Positions 38,401 to 50,400 of a DNA stretch of 64,000 nt are shown in pieces; within the stretch, counting starts at the first letter, position 1, and each line of letters opens with the position of its first letter. Source of the DNA: Holothuria scabra. Taxonomy: Eukaryota; Echinodermata; Holothuroidea; Aspidochirotida; Holothuriidae. The notes beneath the pieces were generated by a model. It saw nothing but the letters and a program-made list of their open reading frames with translations. It had not been told where the DNA came from and did no database searches. Where the stretch lies: contig CM074193.1 of the NCBI GenBank assembly GCA_037179385.1, positions 45,227,082 through 45,291,081 of the forward strand. The letters run 5' to 3'. Both the position numbers and the translations under genes were made by a program.

Positions 38401-41400
38401 TACCTACAACCAAAAACAGTAGGGACGATCTCCCCACCATAACATATCAAAATTCCAAGTATGAAATCAACACTTTGTACCTTGAAATATTGTGCTGGCA
38501 AGGTTTTCAGTGTCTTTTTTTTTTTCTTTTAAAACCCTCTCAAGAAACTTCAAATTACCATGGGTTACAAATGTCTGATCTAGATGTTGTTGTGGGAAAA
38601 ATTTCAGGAGCTGATGGTTTTCAAAATGACTGTGATCTCTATTCACTACACCCCACCAAGACCTACCTTAAGCTCTTTCAAACGCTCCACAAGTTCTTCC
38701 TCTTGTGCAGGCGATGGAGGCTGACTGGTCAATTTTTTACATTCCTCCAACCATGAATTTACAATATCTACTTCCTTTATAAAGGCATCCACATCCTCCT
38801 GACTCACATCAAATCTGTTGAGAGAAGTGAGACAAAAAAAGGGTAATCACTTATACAACCAAAATACTACAGTGCTCAAAGGTTTTATTCCACCACTGTA
38901 AGTATGCATTCTAGACCAACCATTATTCCTTCTGGCTAAAGAGAGAATTATTTTTAACCTTATCTTTAGTTACCATTTGATGTAATTGGTCAGAACACAT
39001 GGTTGCACGCATTTTCAAATGGTTAATACCAGACAAATAATTCAATAACTGTCCAGGCAAACAGGCAGGGAGGGTGTGGTGGGGGAAAGGGTATGACTGT
39101 CTAGCCATGTCTTTCAAATGTATATCCATGACAATTTATTGCTGCAGTGCCATACAACCTTGGCAGGTTATTAAATACTGGGTCTGTGAAGCCAGAGATG
39201 TCAACATTTACATCCAGAAATCAGGGAGGTTTCATACAGGAACCAGGGACCTTTTTTAGAATTACATGCAACTTAATGAGGGAAAAATTTTCTTGAATCA
39301 GGGAGGTTGTCATATTGCTAGTAAAATGGGCAAAAATCCTTGAATATTTAGGGAGCCTCCCTAAGAATCAGAGAGAGTTGGCACCTAGCTCTGTCCAGCC
39401 CTCATTTACATACATGTGAAACTCTACAGAGGACAGGCTCCACGTAGGCTGAGCATGTGTAATTTACTTATGGTATTTCCTGCCTGTTGTAAGATGGAGG
39501 CTACAAAAAGGGAGAGTTTGAAATGGTTTTGAACTTAATATGGAACAGAACTTGGACGGCATTTCAGAACCTGTTCGAACTTAACTTTTCTACCTAGATG
39601 ACACTATAAAACAAATTTTATGTTGGTGTGTTGTTACATTCTATTTGACTAACTCACTCAGAAGACCACGTTAACATTACATAAAACTAATTACCAACAC
39701 CAGTGCAAAAAGCTTAACACCGTAATCCTTTTAATTGATAAAATGACAGCTCACCTTGTCACCATTGTTAGTAATGAACACGAGTCCTTTTTTCTCTAGA
39801 CAAGTTTTATCGATTGTTACTTTTTCAGAGTCAAGCTGGGTTGTAAATTTACTTCAAATGAAATATTAGCTTCCCTTTAGGTCCTGATAATGTGCACCTC
39901 TAAAGATTCAATGTAATTTCCGAAGTGCTTACCATCCTTCAGTATAAATCACTTTGCTTTAGTGCCTAAGTGTGACTAAACTTTTAAACAAACACAATTC
40001 TCATTGTGTTGAATGTGATCAATGATCCAGAAAATATTAACAGTTCAACTTTTACACATGAACAGGCATGAATATGTAACATGTAGATGTGCTCTACACC
40101 TACCAAAGGCACTCTACCCCTCTACAATTAGGAATTTACAATCTCGAGTTCATTTCAGGTTAGGTCAATAACAAATGTATTCAAGTACTATTAAAAAGGA
40201 TAATATTAAATCCTTTAATAAACATTTTTAATGACCCACTTGCCAAATCCCTCCCCTCAGCTTTAGGTTACGAGCACTTGAAATGTTCTCAATGATATTT
40301 ACATCACGAGCTTAATTGTGAAGGAGATGTACAATGGACTCAAGTGTGTTTTAAGCGAGGTGTCAATGAGCCATAAATGATTCCATTATCATCAAAGCAG
40401 ATGATAAAGGAAGCAGGAATTGCAGTCTAGGGCTCTTAATGTAAGAAAGGCAGCAAAACTATTATGCCCTCTTTATTATTAATTACGATATTTAGACTTG
40501 AAGAACTTTAAACTTTTGATATAAATGAAAGAGAAATTGAAGAATTAGGAAACAGGAAAACAAGATGAGGATTTAAAGCATGCAAAGAGGTCACAGAAGT
40601 AGATGTACTGTGATGAGGATTTGACGGGCCAATCCTCTCACCCCAAACTACAACTCTTGTAGGGGGGTAACAGAAACTCTTCATTGGCCCAGCTTTTTGA
40701 TAGACTGTTAATTCAAACAATTCAGATTACAAAAGCTTATATTATAAAGCATGAACTGTACTGAGAGTGTTTTGATTAAACACATATAGTTTTTCTATAC
40801 TCACCCTGAAGCAATAAACTAAGATTGTGACTGGATAAGGATGAATTTCAGACAATTGTGGGGGGGGGGGGGGGCTTAAGTATAGAAGGTTAGGACAATT
40901 GGTACTGTTTGGGGTGAGAGAAATGGGCCATACAGAGAGGTTACGGAAGTAGATGTACTATGTAGGGAAATGAGTGATGGACAGCATAGTTGGGGAAGGG
41001 AGAAAAGGAAATCTTAAATAGGGCTGTTAAAAGAAGACAAGTTTGCTCAGTGTTCATAGTATCTATTGGCAGGGTTGGAAAAGGGTACAGATGGGGGAGA
41101 GGGTTGGTCAGATGGTTGTTGGATTTAAAATTACAACTCCAACTTTTAACCTTCTGGTTCAATTTAGCTGCTCTACAGCCATTTTTACAATTGTGGGACA
41201 CTGAATGGAGAGGGGGGAAAGGGAATTTTGATGGGGGTGGCATTCTTATTAAAGATAAAATTGTACTGATGCCATAATGTATGAAGTATACCTTCCTCAA
41301 CTCACACTCAGTTCTACTTTGTCCTTGTTTTGCCAAATTTGGAATTAAGTTTATTCATCAAAAATTGTCAGCCAAGTCACAATTAATTCCTTAATTAAAA

Positions 41401-44400
41401 TTAAAAATTAAATCTGAGGTGGTCAAATCAGATAGATCTGCTAAAATTGAGGCAAACAAAACCTTTCATATTACTTGGCTTCTGTAAAACTAAGAACAGC
41501 ACTCTAACAGAAGCATGCAAAAGCAATTTTAAGACAACTTTCTCGATTTCAGACTTGACCAATTTTTCTACCCTAATTGAAACTTTAGCAAGACAGAACG
41601 AGTCCAAACTGCTGGGGCATGTCTGTAGGATATATGCCACCCAGACACCTTCACATTAGGCCAACAAAAGAAACTCAACTTCCAAATTTCTCTTGAAGGA
41701 TTTAGAAGATCTCTGAAGACGAGTTGCTGATCTAGTCACAGCAGTGACTTGTTTCAAACACCCTCAAGCTCTTGTCTCGCTGTTAGCTATAATTAGATGA
41801 TAGACGAATATCATGAACCAAAATCTGTGGGTATATTTTCTAGAAAATGAAGCCCAAGGGGTGACGACAAGGGCTGTATCTTGATTCCATCAAAACCAAA
41901 AGAGATTGAGATGATCTAATTATAAGAATCACAGAGACTGAGGAAGAGGCGGGATGTTCCATGACAACGAGAAGATGCAGGAGGAAAGATGAAAAAGGAA
42001 AAGGGACTGCTGGAGAAATGAAGAAACTTGGTGAGATTTGAAACTGGAAAACTGCACGAAATAATGATTTAATTCAATAGTCCGACACATAGCACAGTGT
42101 ATTCTCAGAACATGCTGACACAGTGGTTTTGTGGGTTGAAACCCCCCATGACCCAACCTTGAAATGCAAAAAACACCAAAAATAGTGGTTTTCTCTATCT
42201 CCTCCTGGTGTTTTCCCTCAAATTGTGCCCCCAACCCCCCCCCCCCCCCCCGACACAATCCTGGCTATGCTACTGTGCTGATATTAGTGTAGTGACCACC
42301 AAACAAATATGTTATGAAATTAAGTTTCAAGGTTTGGTGGCCTAAATTTGAATTACAGATTGTCCCAAAGTCCCTGGTTTGGGAGTCTTTGAGCTCCAAT
42401 ACTTGATTCCCATTTACATATCCATGATTTCCTACAATAACCATATGTCAAAAACTAATATCACCATGGGATTTCCTGTAATAGGGGGCACCCTTACCCT
42501 TCCTTCTGTAATAATTTTGGACACTCTCAGTCACAGAACTCTTTTATTGCATACAATAATGGGTTTACATGCGAACGTGAAAAATTCACGCTAAAAGAGA
42601 ATACTTTCAACAGTTTAACATGTCTATAAAACTTTCAACACCATTTTTATGTTTTAGTTATTGGTTCTTTGTAATATGGCCGTGACACCTTGTTAACATA
42701 CCAATGGCCAATATATATATACAGTTGTCATGCCTATTCCTTCACTACACACAACATGTTGGTAACGGTTTGAAGCGTGACAGCACCGCCTATGTTAAGT
42801 AGTGATAAACAAATGTAAATAGGAGGTTAAGAGAAGTGAAATAGACTGGTCTATCATGTCTGGATTCAGCAATTTGTTGTTGGATAAATGGTGCATTCAG
42901 ATTCTAATATCTAATCCAGCAATCTGGATTTTCTTCAGTTTACAATACATTCATGCTGTACACCCTGCTCTGCTTCTATCACTAGGCATACAAGATCTTC
43001 AATGTGATCACATAAGTGTAACAGCAACAACATCCCAAACCAAAGCACTTCGTGTAAAAATCCAATTCCGTTCACTTTCCTCCCAGAGACCTTCATGCAT
43101 GCATACTAATGCAACACATTTAATTCAGACGACTCTAGACGAAAGCGTCTGCTTAATCACATTATTGATAACACTTTACCTTGGCATCTTTTGATCAATA
43201 TAACTATTAGTACAATCACCTTGTGACTATGTTCAGCCTGCTTAACTGTGTCACATGGCATATAAGGCTTCAGTTGATGACACAGTTCCAACACTTTTGA
43301 AATACTGATATTTCAGTATGAAAATACTGATATTCAAGACTTTTCCAGACTTCTTGAAGACTAAAATGGAAGTATTTAGAAACACAAAAAAAAGAGAATT
43401 TTTAAGAAATAGACTCTTTGTATGCATTTCCCCAGCGAAGAAATTTTCTAAAAATAAAATGACTGAAAGTGTAAGGTTTCAGATTTCAGGATCATGTAGC
43501 AATTGTTCCAGATCTGACACACACACAAAAAAAAGTAAGTTTTTCAAGACATGAAATAAAAGTTAAATGACTTTTTGCAGGCTTTCCAAGTATTGCATGG
43601 GAATCCTGTTTAGAGCTGGCAAAGGCATTCACATGTTTGCATATGCTATGCTGGATCCAAGAAAGGGAGTAACAGGTACGCACCCTATTTGCCATCAAGT
43701 AATTTTAATATATTACAAAGTACATCAAAATACAGCCCTTAGGCTCTCCAAAACAGGAAATCGAAGCTTGCACCCTCTATTGGAATGTCCTGGTCATCTA
43801 ATGTATGAAAAGAAAACGTCTTATAACTAACCTTGCCTTCCATGATGCAACTTCTGCGCAAACTCCTTTCCATCTGGCATTGAGGCCGTGTAATTTATCC
43901 CGCAGCATCCCGCCATCTATGGTTGATGACTGTTGGACTATCTCTTCACCATTACTGTTAAGGGTTGTTACTGTTCCCTGATGGTTGGCTATTCCCTCTT
44001 CCAGAACCTAAGATTAAAATACAATGTGAATCATTGTACATAGATGGAAAATGTGGCTGGACATAAGGCAGGACCTTGAAGGATGACATCACCCACCATG
44101 CTATATTAGCTTTGTCAGATTGTGAGTATAGGCCAGGTTGGGGCCCTTGAGCCTGCCCACACTCAGAACAGGTTTGTGGTCCAGAGGTAGAGCATTCACC
44201 TCTCACCCAGGAGCTCCACGGTTTGATCCCCAGGCCCAGTCATACCAGGGTCATTTAAAATGGAACTTACTGCAAATGCGCATAATGCAATACATAAGCA
44301 ACGGTATAGGGAAACCAACCCAGTACCACACAACTGGAAAAGAGGGCTGTGAGCACCACTGTATAATAACAGAAAGTTTTATGTTGAAGTACAACACTCT

Positions 44401-47400
44401 AACATATTCAATCCAGCCCACACTCTTTCTATGGTCCAAATGATAAAAGATTAATACCATTAATTTTTTTATGTTGCTGCTTTGAAATTTTCTAATCACT
44501 ATTTGTTTAAACTTTAAAGGCCCAATTCTCTCACACCAAAGAGTACCAATTCTCCTAACCTTCTTAATTAAGCCCCTCCCACAACTGTCTGAAATTCATC
44601 CTCATCCAGACACAATTTCAGTTGATATTGCTTCAAAATGAGTATCAAAAAGCTCAATGTGTATAATCAAAACAGTCTCAGTACAGTTCATGCCGTGTGT
44701 TATAAGCTTTGGTACTCTGCATTGTATGAATTAACTTTCAATCAAAGAGCTGAGTCAATTGAGAATTTTGGTAAACCCCTATAAGAATTGTACTTTGGGG
44801 TGAGAGGATTGGTCCCTTAAGTTAAATCATCTAAACATTCTTTTATGGGTCTTAAAGCTCAGAATATGGAACACTTCTGCCGAAATTAGAAGTTGGTAAG
44901 TATGTAAGAATGATACTTTGAAGGGCACCAAACCCAATGCCACATATACGCCAATACAACAGCAATGACGTCCGTTGCCTTGGTTTGATTATGACTCTAT
45001 ATTACAAATATAAATATTCCAAAAAAGAAAATGTATTCCTAAAATGTTTTCTTTTTGCTAACTTTTTCCTTTTTAATCCCTTTTCATTATTAATTATCCT
45101 CCACCCTTTGCTATCCCCTAAACCTTGAGATGATTAAGAATGAGTCCCATCCACTAACAAAGGCAAATTTATAATCGCCAGACTCTCAAAAATAACGCTT
45201 AATGAAGGCACAGAAATAAAGAAGGTAATTCCATTAGCGTACATTATTTATTACCACATTAAGGTACATAAATAAACTCTGACAACAGAGTGTGAAGGAG
45301 ATCGTGTGAATTGACAAAAATTGATAGTTTCAAGGCAGTTTCCGTTAGACAGTACCTTGACTCCTTAAAAAGTATCAAGTGTGTCTTATCAAATCCTGCT
45401 TGCAGACAATTTACAGCTATAACATTCCTGACAAAACTGTGATAAAGTTGCACGCAGCATCTTCGAATATGAGTAATGAAGTGTGATTAATCTTGACAGG
45501 TATAAGGTATCGATTGCTCCATTCTTATTTTGTATGCGGACACAAAATCCAACTTATGAAAGTGACAGTTCTCTGCAGATGTAATAGATAGACCATCATT
45601 AAAAATTTTCATGTTTCAGTACAACATGCAAACCAACATTATCTTACGTTTTATGAATCAAATGAGAGCTACAGTTGCCCACTGAAAATGGTAATTTTTC
45701 TTTTTGTTCTTGAATTTTTGCAGACATTTCTGTCAAAAGATAAGGAAATATCACCAATAGTTCAATGTAAGAGAAAAGAAACCTGTTTCTGTTATACAGG
45801 GTGCCTGAACTTTCTGCAGAATCAAATTTCATAATTTTTCCATGACTCTGACTTTCCCTAGACCAAAGGAAGAATTTAAATGACCATCCTATTGATATTT
45901 CCGTAAATTACATACAATCTGGGCTATCTAGGTAATAATAAATTTTCATATTAAGAGTTCAAATACATGTTGAAATTTATAACAAACTTATATTTCTATT
46001 TTACAATTTCAATGCATATTTATGGCAATTCAATTATTAGTTATTTCACATTATAATTCTAACAGGACTAGTATTTAACATCGCATGGAGTCTTTGGTCG
46101 GATTTGAGTTGACTTAGCATGAAACAGGGCTGTGAGGTCTGACTAGTTTCAGAAGAGTGAGTTAAAAGAGGGAGGGAGGAAATTTGCATGTACAACAATA
46201 AAGACAACAGAATCTTATCTCTTTCTCTGAGTGGTACTTCTTCTATCTTCAGATTTACTTCTTCCTAAGACACCATGTCGAAACCATACACCCCAGCTGC
46301 CTTAAAGATATGCTTTGCTGTTATATACATTACAATAGCAAAACTTTAAAAATGGTCTGCTGTTGAAGTGCCTACAGAGCACGCCTACAGCTTCTGCATG
46401 TTGGCTGAGGGATCTGCGGGCTTTGGTATTTTGACATGATGCCTAACAAAACGTAAATCAAGAAGGAGAAATATTTCTTACCGGAACAAACTCTTTGACC
46501 CTTGGCACATTGAGTCTTCCTTCTGCTGTTTTACACCTCTGTATGGTGGTCTCTGCTTCTGTCAACCAGGATGCAAGGTCTCTCATATCGCAGTGAAACT
46601 GTCTCCATTTCTCCATGCATCTTTGGAAGAAACTGTAAAAAAGGAAAAATATTATAATTTCTGTTTCATGTTATTCCAAAGCCACACAGAAAACTCAATA
46701 AATATTAAGTTAATTGTCCTGTGGAAATTAAGTATTTATCATACTGCAACACATCAACCCCCCCACCACCTACTTATGAAGTTTACCTATTAAAACCACT
46801 GGCACTATGTAACTGCACCTAGGATTAAAGGCATATTCTGGGGACAGAATTCGGTAACTTAAAATTAGCAGAACTGCTCCTACTGTATTTCCTGACTTTC
46901 AAGCCCAGAAATTCGAATTTCAGTTTCCCTGTTTTTCCAGGATTTCTGAGACCTCTAAGAACCAACATCTTTTTACCCTTTACAGGGCAAGAGTAGTCAC
47001 CCCAAAGTTACTTTGAAGCAACAGCTAAATCTAGCAATATTCTTACTTTTCTTCAGAGCATCTTTCATGACATTGTAAGACTTCAATATTGCATAAGCAA
47101 AACAAGAAGTTACATCTTGTAATTTTACATTTTAGGAGAAAAAAATACTGTCACATGGCTCTCAAGAGCCAATCATGGAACAGAACAGTCTACTTCAAGT
47201 TGGGGTGACCACATTCTGACTACATTCTAACTTCAACCTCATCTACACTAATGGTATGACATGCCCCTATCCTTCAAGCTTAGCTATACAACTGGTACCA
47301 TACAAATGCTTATTTCTACTATACCACATCTTCATAAGAAATCCACACGTTATGAAGCAAGCCAACAAAATCGTACGTAATCCCTTCCACTTCAACCAAG

Positions 47401-50400
47401 TGCTTGTACCCCTCACAAGACCTATCATGCTCTTGCAAGAGCCTGTCAGCACCTCTTACTCCTGACGCTTCAGTTCTCGAGTGAGTAGTTGCGACCCTTT
47501 ACCGTATTTTATTCGAAGAAATGTACAAGCTGTTCTCCTCCTATCAAACAATGCTTAAACAGCCTCTCGTTTGGAATGTTATGTGACTCATTTTATATGT
47601 TTGGTTTGACAGGAATCAAAAACGATGATGGATATGCATATATATTTATAGTGAGGGCTTTAAGCTTTGCCAATGGGGACTTGACACAAATCTTTCTTAT
47701 AAAGCCATACCTTAAAAGCAAATTTACTTGACTTTGGGATCAAGAAGATCGAATTCTTCTTCCAGATAGGATATACATTCAGAAGAGCAATGCTTTTACA
47801 AGATACAAAAATTAAATCCTACATAGAGTTTTAAGGAATCCATTCAAACACAAAGTACTCTTTCCTGATTGGCTAAAAGTCAATTCAAATATTGGCCACT
47901 GATAAGAAAGAGGTCACAAGTTTAAATAAAACAATGATGCCATTTGAGGTGGATAACCAAGTAAAGTTTCAATTCAAGATTTGAATTCTTCATATTCAAA
48001 GTGAAGAGTGTGCTTGATCCAGTTTTGCACAAGACTATAAAAAGGACTTCTTTGACGTATTAAAGAACTTGTTACACAAGTTTTCTTGTCAACCAAAGGT
48101 ATGTTACTGTAGGATTTGACATTACTGACAAGATTACAAAAAAATGCTGTTCAAGATGGGATAACTCTCCAAATTCCAAGCCTCACATTGGCAAAGAAAT
48201 ACCTTAAAATCTATTCTCATTTGTAGAACTTATCAAAGGGGCACCCTGAGTTGATGCTGATAACTGAATGAATGTGTTGGAGGGGGCCGCCTAGTGACAA
48301 TGCTTATTTTTAGTATATGGTTAGTCATTTCACATTAAAAAATTAAGCTTAAAGCAGACATTTTAATCCTGTTTGTGTTCTGGGTTGTAACAGCTTCAAA
48401 AGAAGCGGTTGCAAAGTTTTAAAACCTGAATAAATCATTGAACAAATGAAACATTTTTATTCGTATGTTATAGGATATGGGTCTAAGTTTGGTCACTTGT
48501 CAGTAGTATGTGAAGAAAAATAAATATGCTCTTCAAAAGGTGGTGAATTTCCTACTCAACGTGCCCAAATTTTAAGCTCCTTTCTGGGAATGATACGAAA
48601 GAGAGTTGTTGCTTACTTCAGGGCACACCTAGTTTATTGCTCATGAAAGTGCATATCCTTATGAACAGTAAAGATTTTAATGTGTAATCAGAAGTTCAAA
48701 AGGCTCTTCGTGCATGCTATGGAATATGAGCTACTTCGTCTGTATCATTTGAATTTGATGTCAATTAAAAAGAAGCAACCAATGAAAAATTTTGCTTTCC
48801 CCAATAAAAAAGTAGCCTACTTAGGGTGATCAGTGTCTGCAATTCAATACACTTACTAAAAGTTACATGTAACCAATAATTCATAAAGTATACTGACTGC
48901 TTAGAACAATATTCATGAACTACAAGTTTCAAGGTTAAAACAGCTTTAATTCACACAATTTATAATTTGACCACACACAAACAGTGTACGGAATTAATAT
49001 GCTTGTCTATTTCATGCTGTGTTTAGGTGAATGAATGTGTGAAGACAAAATCGTTTACATTTAAAAAGACTGATGCTAGGTAACATAGTTACTGCAATGG
49101 ATCTGTTTTATATCTACACATCCCTGATGTTGCACAATAAAAGGTTCAGGATAGTGAGAATAACTTTCTTCAAAAAGAAGCTTCTTACATAAAAAACTGT
49201 CATCCAAAACCAATTACTTGCATGACTAACCTGGCAAAGGCAAGTTTTAAGGGCAAATGTTACGTGCCACTTTGGGGGAAAATGAAAGGGAAAAAAAACT
49301 AAATATAGACGAAGCAAAAGCTTCCATTTTTTGGATAAACTTGTCTTCCCTGACTTTTCTTATGATTAAAACTACACTGCAAAATTTTTTAGGTTAATTA
49401 TAAACAGGACAGACAGGCAAGCAAAACATTTTTGTTATGGGTGCAGGCATGGATGGCGATCAGAGGTGGGGATGAGGTGATCCCCAAATACTTGAAAAAC
49501 AGCCCACTGATTTTGATTTTTCACACAGTAATAGTGTTACTACCAAATATTGAGATGAATCCTGACCCCAAACCAGACCTTTCTGAGTTAGTGGGCTAGG
49601 AATGTCTTAAGTTATGGACTGGAAGAGCTTCTGTTATACCTCATGGGATCCATGCTTTTCCTCTTTAACGCCAAGAATTGTGACAAATAAAGTATAAAAG
49701 TCAATGTCCAAAATGATCTAGTTGGTTTTAAGTGAGAATATCTTATCAGAAACTGACTTACAATTACCAATAAATTGATCTCTTCTGGATATGAAATACT
49801 CTTGTAAGGAAAAAATGAGAAACCCTTAACACAAAACCAATAGTAAAGTAATGGGATAATAATTCAGGCCTGAACTGGCAGTTTTGTATGATGCTTATTT
49901 AACAAGGGGAAGACTTATTGCTGAAGAATTACTGTTACTATACTAACGTCAGGTGACAACTGTCTCAACCTGTCAAAATTTAGATCAAATATGGTTTTGT
50001 TTGGAGGGCCAGTTCAAGGAGAAATTTGTAGATTTTTCTTGAAGGAAAACACCTTACTTTCACCTGGCCAAGGAGCAAATTCTGAACCTTCCAGTCTGTG
50101 AGCTTCATGGCCTTAAATTGACAATTGAACCACTAGACCACACCAAGATTGATTTAAGCAATAACTGAAATGTTTTTTCAACAGAATAGCATCAGTAATT
50201 GAGCAAGGTAGAAAAGAGCAAATGTTTTTCTTTCTCTTGTAATTTTTTTTTACCTTTTTTTTTTTGTCATACACTCATTATTGAATTAGTTGAAAAGAAA
50301 TCCTTTTTGTTAAGAATATCACTTCCAATTTAAAAATAAGCACATCCTTCTAAAACCAGTCCTAGCAATAACTCACAATTTCCATTCACTTTGCATTCAA

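Larger units (their letters stand above)
35536..38666 (-). other. Intron 46 equivalent
   Basis: An intron of 3131 bp. It holds a deleted family C element (35749-36072), a family A MITE split by a hAT insertion (37370-37910) and a dispersed element with satellite monomers (38012-38520). 36080-37360 holds nothing I recognise. Confidence 0.88.
38815..43831 (-). other. Intron 45 equivalent
   Basis: An intron of 5017 bp. Recognised content: hAT family D copy (39193-39386), family A MITE (40625-40929), hAT-type terminus (42250-42277), family C element (42360-42853) and a LINE/SINE tail motif (43129-43157). Sections 39400-40600 and 40930-42100 have no recognised content. Confidence 0.88.
44008..46481 (-). 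other. Intron 44 equivalent
   Basis: An intron of 2474 bp (in human the same intron is among the largest of the gene). It contains a SINE-like insertion (44173-44325) and a family A MITE (44518-44816). 44820-46480 holds nothing recognised. Confidence 0.88.

Noticed and set aside
41428..41659. 70-codon frames on both strands at the same place
   Set aside because: Mirror-image open frames in AT-rich intron DNA, no recognisable domain.
42856..43194. 112-codon plus-strand frame
   Set aside because: It overlaps the SINE/LINE tail motif and has no protein-like features; it probably reads through repeat DNA.
44173..44245. Possible functional tRNA gene
   Set aside because: The boxes are present but the sequence does not fold into a clear cloverleaf by eye and continues into a SINE body shared with other copies.
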